Counted from the stretch's first letter, positions 52,444 to 61,900 are shown. The stretch is 64,000 nt of DNA from JAJEEA01 sp965243615 (GCA_965243615.1 CBDEVO010000003.1:1488001-1552000); one strand, 5' to 3'. Made by a program: numbers and translations. The notes: generated from the sequence alone by a model not told the origin.

Positions 52444-53641
52444 GGAGCAGTTGGTGGCGCTCAACGGCCTACTGCCGGGTCCGTTGGACATTGACGACGA
52501 GGGTGAAGAAGTCGCTCTGGTCAAGGTTATGGCTGCGGCGACGGCGGCGGCTAGATCCGTTTCGAGCGGAGAAGAGACGGCTGAAGCTCGTGAATGGCGC
52601 AGGGCGCGAGAGGTGAGACAGACGGTGGCGCAGTGGATGAGGGTGGCGGGGCGGGGCAAGGATTTCGAGCAATTGATAGCAACGTCATCGCGGGTTGTGG
52701 CTGCTACTTGTAGCATGAGTGGCAAAGGGCCGGTCAAACGGGGCGACGCAGAGAGGAGCTTCGGCTGGGCGATTGTAGACGAGGCGGGGCGTGCGACGGC
52801 GCCGGAAGCGTTGATTCCGATTGTGCGGGCGGAAAGGGCGATCCTGGTTGGGGACGAACGGCAGTTGCCGCCGATGATTGATGACGAACTGAGGGGGGAC
52901 GGCGATGAGGCGGAGGGCCTCGGGACGAGTCTTTTTCAGAGCTTGGCGGAGCAAATGGATGGGTCGGCGCAGTTGGCGACATTGCGGACGCAGTACCGCA
53001 TGCATGATGCGATAGGCAATTTGATATCGACGGTGTTCTATGACGGCGCGCTGCGAAACGGCGTGGGGCGAGCTGGGCCAGACGGTGGGGTGTTTGGATG
53101 GATGCCGGCACGGGTGATGTGGTTTTCAACGTCGGGGATTGAGCACCGGCGCGAGGCGAGGAGGGGAGCCTCGTACGAAAACCGGACAGAGGCTGACGTC
53201 GTGTGCAGGCTGCTGGAGGCTATGGAGTCTCGATGTAGTAGAGTCGAAGGCAACGTAACCGTGGGGGTGATAAGCGGGTACTCGGCACAGGTAGAGCGAC
53301 TTCTGACGAGCGTGGATCCGGACAACGACGGGCGATGGGGGAAGTTGCACATAGAAGTGGCAACGGTGGATTCGTTTCAAGGGCGAGAGTGTGACATTGT
53401 GGTGTATTCGACCGTGAGGTCGAATACGAAGGGCAAGATCGGGTTCCTGAAGGACTTTAGAAGAGTCAACGTAGCATTGTCGCGAGCGCGGGAAGTATTG
53501 GCGATCGTAGGCGACGGCAAGATGATGGAGAGCGCGACCTTAGGGTTCGACCGGAACCCGTTTGCGGAGGTCATCGGCCATATGGAGGCCCATCCCGACC
53601 AGTGTAGGTTGGTACCGGCTGGGACGGTGAAACTAATATGA
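52412..53641 (+). CDS. SF1 helicase C-terminal part (frameshifted from the kinase-helicase)
   Basis: A 409-residue frame carrying the rest of the helicase: motif II AIVDEAGRATAPEAL, motif III ILVGDERQLPPMI, motif IV LRTQYRMHDAIG, motif V VATVDSFQGRECDIVVYSTVRS and motif VI RRVNVALSRAREVLAIVGD. These are the UPF1/DNA2-type motifs in order and intact. The two frames overlap by 32 bases that include a CG tract (52426-52434); one more CG unit would restore a single frame. Whether this part is translated alone from the GTG at 52412, made by frameshifting, or is a broken gene cannot be decided here. It overlaps the PLD gene by four bases. Confidence 0.75.
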   Translation: MGQPIARARLREQLVALNGLLPGPLDIDDEGEEVALVKVMAAATAAARSVSSGEETAEAREWRRAREVRQTVAQWMRVAGRGKDFEQLIATSSRVVAATCSMSGKGPVKRGDAERSFGWAIVDEAGRATAPEALIPIVRAERAILVGDERQLPPMIDDELRGDGDEAEGLGTSLFQSLAEQMDGSAQLATLRTQYRMHDAIGNLISTVFYDGALRNGVGRAGPDGGVFGWMPARVMWFSTSGIEHRREARRGASYENRTEADVVCRLLEAMESRCSRVEGNVTVGVISGYSAQVERLLTSVDPDNDGRWGKLHIEVATVDSFQGRECDIVVYSTVRSNTKGKIGFLKDFRRVNVALSRAREVLAIVGDGKMMESATLGFDRNPFAEVIGHMEAHPDQCRLVPAGTVKLI

Positions 53642-55149
53642 GTATGGTGCGAGACGATCCATCGTCGATCGCGGCACGCGCGAAGAGGCGGTTTCCGCAA
53701 CATCGGGTGGATGTGGCATACGCGGCGTGCCTGCCGGTGTACGAACTGTTCTTGAAGGTCACGGAGATGGCCGAGGGTGAGTTGTCGACTACGGCGAGGT
53801 TTGTTTTGCAGTTGTCGAGTTTGGAGGTCGGACGGACGGAGGAGATTGAGAGGTTGCTGGGTTTGGGGGCGGAGCATGTGGTTGGGGCAGCGGCGGAGCT
53901 GTTGGGCGGCGGATTAGTTAGCCAAGGCCTGGACCAGAAAATGGAAGTTACGGAACAGGGAAGGCAGGTGTTGAGCGACGGAGGACGGTTGTGGCGACCT
54001 CGGAACCGACACCCTCGGGTTCCGTTCGATCCGGTGGGGAAGCGTGTGGTGTATGTGGATACGGAGAGGTTGTTGGGTAGGGATGAAGTACGAAAGAGGG
54101 GATTGTTCGTGTTGCCGGTTAGTCCACGGCGTCCGCGACTGGGGAGTATTCGGCTGGAGGAAGTGGCAGACTATGAACGGAACTTTGGGCGGCGGAGGAC
54201 GAGTGGAGAGATGTTGGAGGTTGCGGCGATACGAGACATTAGGCTCAAGTATCGGGATGACATAGTAGTGGTGAAGTTGGATCCGGAGGGTCCAGGGGCG
54301 TCGGCGTTTGTGGTGTACTGCGGGAATCAATACGCGGAGCAGGAGAGTATTGCGGTCCAGCGTCTGGTGGAGCGGGGGGTAGAGGTCGTCCCGGGCGAAC
54401 TGAAGCGAGGGCAGTCGATGGTGTGGGCTGGATGGGGGGCGGTCTCGGGCGGGGAATCGGAGGTGTTGGCGACAATCGAGGATTTGGATCGAAAGATTCT
54501 GGAGAACGAGCAGGCACGGAGTGAGACGGAAGTCAGGCGGGGGGATACGCAGGACGCAGCGGAGCGGGCGGAGCTGGCGTCTCGTATAGAGGTGCTAGAG
54601 AGCGAGAGGGCGGGTTTGAAGCGACGGTTGGAGGCTAGCGGGCGGAAGTTGGAGGAGCTGACGAAGGGAAAGACGAAGCTGGTCAAGACGGAAGAGCATC
54701 GGGGGCTATTGTTGCGTGCGGTCAATGAGGCGGCGAAACAATTGACGTTGGTGTCCGCATGGATTGATCCATACGCGTTTGACGAAGAAGTGCGTAGGGG
54801 TTTGGTTGGCGCGATGGAGCGGGGGGCGGATGTTCGTATCGCTTGGGGGCTGGGTACTGGTCGACGGGGTGCGGAAGGGGAGCGTAATCGGGAAAAGGGA
54901 GAGAATGTTATCAAGCAGTTGAGAAGAATGATTCCGACGAAGTTGCGGAGCAAGCTCGAGGTGAGGCGCACAGAGACCCACGAGAAATTCATTATATGCG
55001 ACAACATATTTTGCGCAGGCGGCAGCTTTAACTGGTTATCTTACAAAGGCGATCGGGATTCGGCGTACCGGCGGGAAACGAGTTATTATTCGGAAAAGGA
55101 AGTTGACGTAGAATTGTGGAGGGAGCGAGCGGAGTCATTATTCGGGTGA
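53638..55149 (+). CDS. PLD-family nuclease-like protein with coiled coil
   Basis: A 503-residue protein. The N-terminal third includes a winged-helix-like stretch (IERLLGLGAEHVVGAAAELLGGGLV). A coiled coil rich in Glu/Arg/Leu (about 280-340, ASRIEVLESERAGLKRRLE) follows. The C-terminal domain is phospholipase-D-like with an HxKx4D site HEKFIICD (His448, Lys450, Asp455) and GSFNWLS. Only one clear HKD motif is seen, so activity would need a dimer, as in single-motif PLD nucleases. It overlaps the helicase frame by four bases (ATGA), so they are one operon. I infer the effector nuclease of a defence module. Confidence 0.75.
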   Translation: MSMVRDDPSSIAARAKRRFPQHRVDVAYAACLPVYELFLKVTEMAEGELSTTARFVLQLSSLEVGRTEEIERLLGLGAEHVVGAAAELLGGGLVSQGLDQKMEVTEQGRQVLSDGGRLWRPRNRHPRVPFDPVGKRVVYVDTERLLGRDEVRKRGLFVLPVSPRRPRLGSIRLEEVADYERNFGRRRTSGEMLEVAAIRDIRLKYRDDIVVVKLDPEGPGASAFVVYCGNQYAEQESIAVQRLVERGVEVVPGELKRGQSMVWAGWGAVSGGESEVLATIEDLDRKILENEQARSETEVRRGDTQDAAERAELASRIEVLESERAGLKRRLEASGRKLEELTKGKTKLVKTEEHRGLLLRAVNEAAKQLTLVSAWIDPYAFDEEVRRGLVGAMERGADVRIAWGLGTGRRGAEGERNREKGENVIKQLRRMIPTKLRSKLEVRRTETHEKFIICDNIFCAGGSFNWLSYKGDRDSAYRRETSYYSEKEVDVELWRERAESLFG

Positions 55150-55153
55150 GAGG

Positions 55154-55450
55154 CTATGAGGGCTTCGGTCTTGGGCGCGGTCGCGCCACGAGCGCGGGCG
55201 CCGACGCACGAGGTCGTAGGCGGCGGACCAGATCATGGCGTCGATGGGCAGGTCGGTAAGCACTGCTGGGAAGCTGCGCGGGCCCGTTGCTCGGGGCCGC
55301 CCGGGGCGTTCTACAGCTCCGTTGCATTATCATTATCGGGCAACAGCAGGCGTTCCCGACCCTCAATGCGGTCGGGGCCCGGCTTGGGAGCGCGCGGTCG
55401 CCGTCGGGGCGCAGCAGGTGAATCCACGACGACGTGTCAGTCAGGATCAC
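55154..55450 (-). pseudogene. Degraded VapC-type PIN toxin
   Basis: The frame opens with a standard PIN start, MILTDTSSWIHLLRPDGD, including the first catalytic Asp. After about 40 residues homology leaves this frame. Pieces of a normal VapC continue in other frames: one with EL then a TAG where Trp is expected, and another reading LTDLPIDAMIWSAAYDLVRR. The C-terminal acidic residues are lost. It overlaps the antitoxin gene by 14 bases. The toxin is therefore dead by at least two frameshifts and a nonsense change. Confidence 0.75.
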
Positions 55451-55661
55451 CGGCTTCCGCCCGTTCCCATCGCCGCGCCCGCAGCTCCTCCACCGTCATC
55501 ATGTCGGGGCACGTGCCGGCGTACTCGACGAGCTCTGCCATGCGCCGTCGACGATTGAAGTCTGCGATGGCGGTCAAGACCGCCTCCGGCTTGGTCTTCG
55601 CCCCGGTGAAGCGCATCGCATCCGACAGCTCATTTTCCGGAATGTCAATCGTGGTCTTCAT
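55437..55661 (-). CDS. VapB-type antitoxin
   Basis: A 74-residue antitoxin. It begins MKTTIDIPENELSDAMRFTGAKTK, the ribbon-helix-helix DNA-binding start of VapB-like proteins, and its C-terminal part (LRARRWERAEAGDPD) should wrap the toxin. The gene is intact while its toxin partner downstream is broken, a state that is tolerated because a lone antitoxin is harmless. Confidence 0.75.
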   Translation of the reverse strand: MKTTIDIPENELSDAMRFTGAKTKPEAVLTAIADFNRRRRMAELVEYAGTCPDMMTVEELRARRWERAEAGDPD

Positions 55662-55703
55662 GAAGCGATTCCAGTGATTCTCGCATTCCCTGGCCAGGTC
55701 GGG

Positions 55704-56309
55704 TCATCTCGGCTTCCGGAACACCGCCGCGTAGTGGGCGCCGAGGGGCCAGTCGACGGTCTCGACGTGGGTCAGGCCGGCCGCGGTGACCTCGGCGACG
55801 ACTTGCTCGTCGTCGGCCCAGTGGGGCCATCCTCGGAGAGGACGCAGGAGGCCATTGAACTCGAGCTCGACGATGGCGAGGCGGCCGCGGGGCTTGAGCG
55901 CGGTGTGGAGGCTGGCGTTGGTGGCCGCCGTGTCGGTCAGGTGGTGATAGACGCGGCGCAGGAAGATCGCGTCGCAGCACTCGGGGGCGAGGTTCGTCTC
56001 GCGCTGGCCGGCCTCGACCACGGTGACGTTGGCGAGGCCGGCGGCGGCGACGGCGGCCCGGATGGCGTCGCGGCGGTCCGCCGCCAGCTCGGTGGCGAAC
56101 ACGTGGCCGGACTCGCCGACCATGGCGGCCATCTCGATGCTCAGCCACCCGTCGCCTGCACCGACGTCGGCCACGACATCTCCGGGCTGGAGGTCGAGCA
56201 CGCCGGCGAGGCGCGCCACCTCGGACTCGTCTCCGCCGCGGGTGAAGACGAGAAGCAGGATCAGGACGGCGGCGCCGCCCAACCACGGGGTGAGCTTCCT
56301 TCGCTTCAT
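55704..56309 (-). CDS. Membrane-anchored class I SAM-dependent methyltransferase
   Basis: A 201-residue methyltransferase with an N-terminal hydrophobic helix (LGGAAVLILLLVFT) that should anchor it or direct export. SAM motif I is VVADVGAGDGWLSIEMA, the acidic loop is VFATEL, and motif IV is CDAIFLRRVYHHLTD. The C-terminus (RLAIVELEFNGL, LTHVETVDWPLGAHYAAVF) closes the fold. Exported SAM methyltransferases of this kind are recurrent in Acidobacteriota and related groups; substrate unknown. Confidence 0.8.
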   Translation of the reverse strand: MKRRKLTPWLGGAAVLILLLVFTRGGDESEVARLAGVLDLQPGDVVADVGAGDGWLSIEMAAMVGESGHVFATELAADRRDAIRAAVAAAGLANVTVVEAGQRETNLAPECCDAIFLRRVYHHLTDTAATNASLHTALKPRGRLAIVELEFNGLLRPLRGWPHWADDEQVVAEVTAAGLTHVETVDWPLGAHYAAVFRKPR

Positions 56310-56476
56310 CGTGCTACTTGTGACGCTGATTTGGCGGGCAGGGTTCCGAGCCCGCTACGCTCACGGCTGGCGGTCGCTCCACGCGGGCTCGACGTGGTCT
56401 TGAGGTCGGTCGCCGGTGCACTCCTGCTGGTGGATGGTGCGGCACGCCGCAACGGCATGACCCGGCAGCCGATTGA

Positions 56477-56986
56477 ATGCTCGATGACTCGAAAGCGCCG
56501 TACCCGGTGGTGGGTCAAGGCGCGACCGGGCAGATGATGGACCGGGCACACGCGACCGGTGGGGACGTGCTGCCGTCGGAGCATGCGCAATCCGCGGCGA
56601 TGTCCGCCAAGCCGGCGACGGCCGCCGACCTGAACGCGGCCCTGCGGGATCTCGACGGTGCGGCCGACGAAGCGGCGGAGGAAGGCTACCCGCAACCGTC
56701 CGGATTGGCGCTGAAGAACGCGAGACGTTTGCTGCAGGATCTCCACAAGCTTCGCCCCTCCCGTCTTGAAGCGTACCCGACACCGGCCGGCGAGACCGCT
56801 CTCGTCGCACCAGGGGGGCGAGGGCGATCGGTGCTCGTGCTTTGCGATTCGGACGGTGAGGTCCTGTGCTCGGTCAACCTGAATGGCCGGCATCGTCGCG
56901 CCCGGTACTCCACCGCAACGATGCTGCCCGATGGTTTCGTCCGTGAAGCCCTCAATAATCTGGACGAACCGGACGGGGCTTGGTGA
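56477..56986 (+). CDS. Hypothetical protein of an accessory-genome family
   Basis: Up to 169 residues; the conserved-looking part runs from about residue 60 to the end (GYPQPSGLALKNARRLLQDL, YPTPAGETALVAPGGRGRSVLVLCDSDGEVLC, RYSTATMLPDGFVREAL). The start is unclear; ATGs at 56534 and 56600 are alternatives, and the first 40 residues look non-conserved. I recognise the type as recurrent in bacterial accessory regions near toxin-antitoxin and restriction genes but know no function. Neighbours here fit that setting. Confidence 0.6.
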   Translation: MLDDSKAPYPVVGQGATGQMMDRAHATGGDVLPSEHAQSAAMSAKPATAADLNAALRDLDGAADEAAEEGYPQPSGLALKNARRLLQDLHKLRPSRLEAYPTPAGETALVAPGGRGRSVLVLCDSDGEVLCSVNLNGRHRRARYSTATMLPDGFVREALNNLDEPDGAW

Positions 56987-57037
56987 GCGCCCCCGCGGGA
57001 TCGGTCCTGAAGAAGACAGCGCTACTCACTCGCTTCG

Positions 57038-57552
57038 TCACCACGCCAACGCGGACCCGCACTTCCGCAGCTCCTCTCGCCGCCGCTCGTAGTCGGGCAT
57101 CACGCGGCCGACGGCATGCCAGTAGTCGCGGCCGTGGCCGCGGTGCCGCAGGTGCACCAGCTCGTGGACGACGACGTAGTCGACGAGGCGCATCGGGGCC
57201 TGGACGATGCGCCAGTTCAGGCGGATGGTGCCCCGGTGGTCGCAGCTACCCCAGCGCTTTCGCTGGTCGGCGACGACGACGCGGGGCGGCGCGACGCCGG
57301 CCTTCGCCCGCCACGTCTCGACCCGTTCGGGCAGCCGCTCGGCCGCGTGGCACCGGAACCAGGCGACGAGCGCGGCGACAGCCGCTTCAGCGCGGCGGCG
57401 AGGCGGCCGGCGAGGACGGTCTCCTTGAGGCTCGCGCGCGCGGGCTCGAGGGCTTCGGGCGGGACGTAGGTGTAGCCGAGAGACTGCAGCAACTCGACTG
57501 CGGGGTTCTCCGCGAGGTGAAGCTCATCCCAGTCCGTCGTGCGGGGCGCCAT
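57038..57552 (-). pseudogene. Remnant of type I restriction HsdR joined to YgjP-like metalloprotease
   Basis: The 5' part (57552 to about 57390) encodes a typical HsdR N-terminus: DWDELHLAENPAVELLQSLGY and ASLKETVLAGRLAAALKRLSP. In another frame the DNA then encodes the C-terminal half of a YgjP/DUF45 metallopeptidase: VVVADQRKRWGSC, RGTIRLNWRIVQAP, the zinc site HELVHLRHRGHG and VMPDYERRREEL, ending at 57038. A deletion has therefore removed nearly all of hsdR and the front of the ygjP-like gene and joined the ends out of frame. Confidence 0.75.
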
Positions 57553-57554
57553 GG

Positions 57555-57977
57555 CTAGTGCAACTCGGGGAGCGGCCCAATCAACCGAAGCCCCTCGGCG
57601 ACGGCGCCGCTCGCCAGCGCCCGGTCGACCGTGGCGAGCGGCGCGTCGGCCCGCAGGGCCAGTTCGAGATAGACCGCGTCGTAGATCGCCAGCCGGCGTC
57701 TCCTGGCCAGCGCCAGCGCGGTCCCGAGATCAGGTTCGGTGTCCGTCCGTAGCGGCAGTTCGCCGACTCGACGCAGGCCATCCACGAGCCCCGCCGCATC
57801 CACACGCCCGCGCCGTTCCGCGACGACCAGCGTATTGCGCACCTCCATGTGCCATATCTGCGGCACCAAGGCAAGCTCCGTCGCGAGCCGTGACATGGCC
57901 GCGTCCGCGACCGGGTCGTCCTCGTCTTCGAGGAGCCATGCGCCCGCGACGGATGCGTCGAGCACGAAGCGGCTCAC
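57555..57977 (-). CDS. PIN domain toxin (VapC-like)
   Basis: A 140-residue PIN-domain RNase. The catalytic acids are Asp in FVLDASVAGAWLL, Glu in WHMEVRNTL, Asp in AIYDAVYLELAL and Asp in PLATVDRAL; all four positions are filled, so the toxin should be active. The GTG at 57977 overlaps the antitoxin stop by four bases (GTGA) and starts directly at the first beta strand. VapC toxins cleave tRNA or rRNA to halt growth. Confidence 0.88.
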   Translation of the reverse strand: MSRFVLDASVAGAWLLEDEDDPVADAAMSRLATELALVPQIWHMEVRNTLVVAERRGRVDAAGLVDGLRRVGELPLRTDTEPDLGTALALARRRRLAIYDAVYLELALRADAPLATVDRALASGAVAEGLRLIGPLPELH

Positions 57978-58225
57978 CGATGATGGCCCTCGTGACGTGC
58001 CGCGAGAATCTCCTCCCTTGTCATGCCGGTACGGGGCCGCTCTCGCCGCCAAGCCCGGAAGCGCTCCACGGCCTCCCTCTGCGAGGCGCGATCGTGGTCG
58101 CCGGCCGGAACCAGATGCGCGACGGTCTTCCCGTGGCGGGTGATTGCTATCGACTCGCCGTACTCGACCACCCGCAGCAACTCTGCGAAACGCGACTTGG
58201 CCTCGGTCGTCGGTACTTCACGCAT
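57974..58225 (-). CDS. Phd/YefM-family antitoxin
   Basis: An 83-residue antitoxin with the Phd/YefM start MREVPTTEAKSRFAELLRVV, then YGESIAITRHGKTVAHLVPA. The C-terminal helix (GMTREEILAARHEGHHR) should bind the PIN toxin encoded next. The pair is intact and probably autoregulated. It lies between the hsdM-like and hsdR remnants and may have helped to retain the locus. Confidence 0.88.
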   Translation of the reverse strand: MREVPTTEAKSRFAELLRVVEYGESIAITRHGKTVAHLVPAGDHDRASQREAVERFRAWRRERPRTGMTREEILAARHEGHHR

Positions 58226-58326
58226 GCTCCGCCCCAGGATAATCCGGTCATTATGTCTGGTCAGAATACCACGCTCGCCGATTGACCCGCGCCGAACACC
58301 ATCGCCGTGATACATCTGCACGTGAC

Positions 58327-58638
58327 ATGCCACGACCCAGCCGAGACTGGAACGAGGGATTGGCGCGGGACCTTCGCGACCCCGAGTTCGCGCGGGACTT
58401 CCTCCTCGCGGCCATGGACGAGGGCGTTCCGATCCAGACCGCCCTCGGGAAGGTGATTCGGGCGATGGGCGTCAAGGAGTTCGCCGAGCAGGCACAGATG
58501 GCGGGTCCGAACGTGCTCCGGGCGATCCACCCGCGGCGCAATCCGACCCAGGCCACCTTGAACCGCCTGCTGAAGCCGCTCCACCTGCGGCTCAGTCTCG
58601 CTCGGCTCGACGGTCCCGGAAGCCGCCACGCCGGCTGA
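58327..58638 (+). CDS. HigA-like addiction-module antidote, orphan
   Basis: A 103-residue XRE-like antidote with WNEGLARDLRDPEFARDFLLAAM, ALGKVIRAMGVKEFAEQA (helix-turn-helix) and NPTQATLNRLLKPLHLRLSLARL. This is the usual shape of antitoxins paired with RelE/HigB-type killers. No such toxin gene is next to it on either side, so it appears orphaned. It is divergent from the Phd/PIN pair. The ATG at 58327 is the conserved start. Confidence 0.75.
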   Translation: MPRPSRDWNEGLARDLRDPEFARDFLLAAMDEGVPIQTALGKVIRAMGVKEFAEQAQMAGPNVLRAIHPRRNPTQATLNRLLKPLHLRLSLARLDGPGSRHAG

Positions 58639-58717
58639 GGCCCGGGCTCCGCTCGCGCGTCGGCGAGGTCGCAACGAAGCCGCCCTGGCGCCGGCGAGCC
58701 CGCCGGGGCGCCAGCCC

Positions 58718-58846
58718 TCAGGCGTCCAGCGCGTCGATGAGCTGCGCTCTCACGCGGAGGTCGTACACGTCCAGGTCGTAGTAGTTGACGTAGACGCGAA
58801 GCTCGTCGCGGGTCAGCTTGTTGAGGACGGCGCGTTTCGTCGGCAT
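58718..58846 (-). pseudogene. Short N-terminal fragment resembling type I methylase (HsdM) leader
   Basis: A 42-residue frame with KRAVLNKLTRDELRVYV and LRVRAQLIDALDA. It resembles the SAP-like leader found at the N-terminus of some type I N6 DNA methylases, where it continues into the methylase domain. Here it stops after one repeat. With the HsdR/YgjP remnant on the same strand 1.3 kb away, it reads as the other end of a collapsed type I restriction locus. Similarity is from remembered family pattern, so confidence is moderate. Confidence 0.5.
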
Positions 58847-58947
58847 CGGCTCTGACGGTCGACCGGGGGGCTCCTCGATCGGCGGCCTACGCTACCATCC
58901 ATCGTGCTTCCGCGCTACCTTTGGTCTCCGTATTCCAGCTCCGCCTG

Positions 58948-61900
58948 CTACTCAGGCGGGAGCCCTCCGACGAAACGGCCGCCGTGGGTCGAAGGCTCCG
59001 GCCGCGAGGTGTCCGAAGCCAGCTCCAGGAAGCGGCAGAAGGGATTGGCCAAGCGCATCTGCTCCGGGGTGCGGCAGGGCGGCGTCAGGAGGGCGGGGCT
59101 GGCGACGATCGCGGCGACGCAGCGGGCGCGGGAGGTGGCGACGTTGAGGCGGTGGAGGCTGTAGAGGAACTCCATGCCGCGTGGGGCCTCGTCGGCGGTC
59201 GAGGTGGCCATGGAGAACAGCACGATGGGCGCCTCCTGGCCCTGGAACTTGTCGACGGTGCCGACCCGCGCGCCCTCGGGCAGCCTTGCCCGCAGGGTCG
59301 CGACATGCGCGTTGTAGGGCGCCACGACGAGGACGTCCCCGAGCGTCAGCCGCTTCCGGACGCCCTGCCGGTCGACCCAGGCGGCGCGGGCGTCGAGCAG
59401 CTCCCGGATCAGCGCCTCGATGCGATCCGCCTCCTCTTCCGAGGCGTGCGTGTTGCCGGCGTGCTCCACCGGCACGAAGCGCAGGCCGTGCCCGGCCAGC
59501 GGCCCCGGCCCGACCACCGTCTGCCGGGCGAGGTCCTCCCGCGCGAGGAGCCGCCCCTCGTAGAACTGCTCCGACGTGAAGGCGCAGACGTCGGGGTGCA
59601 TGCGCCAGGTGCGGTCGAGGAAGACGCCGCGGGCGGGGTCGACGGTCGCCGATTCGCCGAGGAGGAGGCCGAGGGCGGAGACGGCGACGCCGGGCGGGTG
59701 CACCCCCTGGATGGGCTGATCGAGCTGCCGCGGGTCGCCGAGCAGGACGAGGCTCGCGCCGGCCTGGCAGACCGCGAGGGTGTTGGCGAGGCTCATCTGT
59801 CCGGCCTCGTCGACGACGAGGACGTCCACCGCGCCCGCCATTTCTTCGCGGGCCCACAGCCACGCCGTGCCGGCGGCGAGGTTGGCCTCGCCCGAGGCCA
59901 GCGCCTCGGCCACCTGCTCGTTGGAGCCCGCCTGGACGATGCGCTCGTCCGGGCAGCCGTCGGCTTCGTTCGCCTTCTGGATGCCACGGACGGCGCCCGG
60001 CGTGCCGTCGTCGGCCGCGTCGCAGATCGCGCCGAGCAGGTTGGAGATCACCTTGTGGCTGTTGGCGGTGACCCCGACCCGCTTCCCGCCGGCGAGCAGG
60101 TCGAGGATCATCCGCGCGCCGGTGTAGGTCTTGCCGCTGCCGGGCGGTCCCTGGACGGGGAGCACGGAGCCGTCGAGCCGCGCAGCCAGCCGCCGGACTG
60201 CGTCGAGCGGCGTCTCGCCGCCGGTGACGAGGCTCGACCCGTTCGTTCGACCTGCCTCGGCAGCGGGAGTCTGTCGCGGGCGGATCGGTGGCCGGTCGGC
60301 CCGACGGTGCGGCTCATCGGGGCGGGGATTCGGTTCACTCGGCCGATGACCGGCGGCACCGTGCGGCTCATCGGGGCGGGGATTGCGTTCACCCGGCCGA
60401 TGTCCGGAAACCAACTGACCGGCCGGCGGCCCCGGGCGCGGCGGCACCCGTCGCAGCAGGTCGAAGGCCGCCCTTCGCTGGCCGTCCGGTGCGAAGCCGG
60501 TGGACACGACGCCCTCCGCGAGACGCGCGAGGCTCTCCCGCAGCACCCTGTCGTTGACGATGTCGAGCGGCACCAGCGCTGTCGGGTGCGGAACCGGCGA
60601 GTTGCGTCCCCGCTTCAGGTCGATGGTGCGGGCCGTCTCGTCGATGTCGACCACCGTCCCGCAGAACCCCCGCTTGAGATCGTCCGACTCCGCGGTGTCG
60701 GGGTTCTTCGGCGAGTCGCCGACCGCGATCTCGTGCGCTTGTTCCGGGAAGCGGTACCGATGGACGACGGACCTCTTGATTTCCTCCACGGCGCCTTCGT
60801 AGGTAACAGCCCCGAGCGTGGCCCGGCTCTCGACGTGCTCCTCCTCGGTGAAGCCGCAGCGGTGGAAGAGCTCCCACCACGCCGACTTGTCCTCGCGCCG
60901 GTGGAACTCCAGCAGGTGCGCCAGCAGCCGCCGCGCCCGCTGCTCGCCGTCCAGCCCGGCGTCGTCCGCCGGCAGCCCCGCCGTGAGCGCCTCGAACAGC
61001 GCCGCGACCTCCACCGCCGGCTCCTGCTCTCGGTCGCGTTCGTCGTCCCTGGGCGCCGGCCGCGGCACCGGCCGCCCGGTCGAGGTCTCCATCTCGCGTC
61101 GGCGCTCCTCCAGCCACTCGGCGAGGCGGAGCGTCGAGAGGCAGTCGTCCCGGTTGTAGCCCTCGATCTCGGCGCGAAGCTCGTCCGGCGCCCCGGCCGC
61201 GTCGCCCGACTCGAGCCGCACCTCGAAACAGATGAGCGCCCGCGTCGCCGCGAGCAGGTCCACCCTGCGGACGAAGCCGTAGAACGGCTCGAGCCGCTTG
61301 ATGGAGTAGCTCTCGACCGAGGCCCGCACCCCCTGCCGGACCACGCGGAGGAGGTCGGCGAAGACCCGGCCGCGCAGCAGCCGGTCGACCTCGTCCTCGC
61401 GGGTCGCGTAGCGGCTCATCAGGCGCTTGACCGCCGTCGTCTCGTAGGCGCCGTAGTGGTAGATGTGGAAGCCGGGATGCCGCGCCCACCGCGCCATGAC
61501 GCGGTCGATGAAGCGCTCGAACGCGGCCTTCTCGTTCGTCGCGTCGAGGGCCCAGTCGGCGTCGTACCCGCCGTTCCTGTCCGCGGCGCCGAACAGGTAC
61601 TCCAGGCCGCCGTCCGCCGCGAACGGATCTCCTTCGAGGTCGAAGAAGACGTCGCCGGCCGACGGCTCGGGCAGCGCCGCGAGTCCCTTGTCCGGCTCGA
61701 CCGGCGTGACGAGCTCGTGAATTCGGCGGCCCTCCTGCCCCGCCCGGTCCTGCACGCGCGCCTGGTCGCGGATGCGCGCCAGGGCCCCGGCGCCGACGCC
61801 GTCGAGCCGGGGGACGACCGGCAGGTCGAGCGCCCCCAGCGCCGCCATCGTCGTCACCCCCCGCTCGACCAGGCGGCCCCGCTGGCCGCGGCTGATGCCG

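Noticed and set aside
50119..53641. Calling the helicase frameshift a proven programmed frameshift
   Set aside because: There is no classic slippery heptamer with a downstream structure that I can show; the CG tract makes slippage or error at least as likely.
50119..55149. Assignment to BREX, Zorya, DISARM or another named system
   Set aside because: None of their marker genes (PglZ, BrxL, ZorA/B, DrmA/B) is present; sharing a kinase, helicase or PLD domain alone is not enough.
60300..60407. Repeat inside the RecB-helicase gene as a CRISPR array
   Set aside because: Only two copies, directly adjacent, in frame with coding sequence and without spacers.
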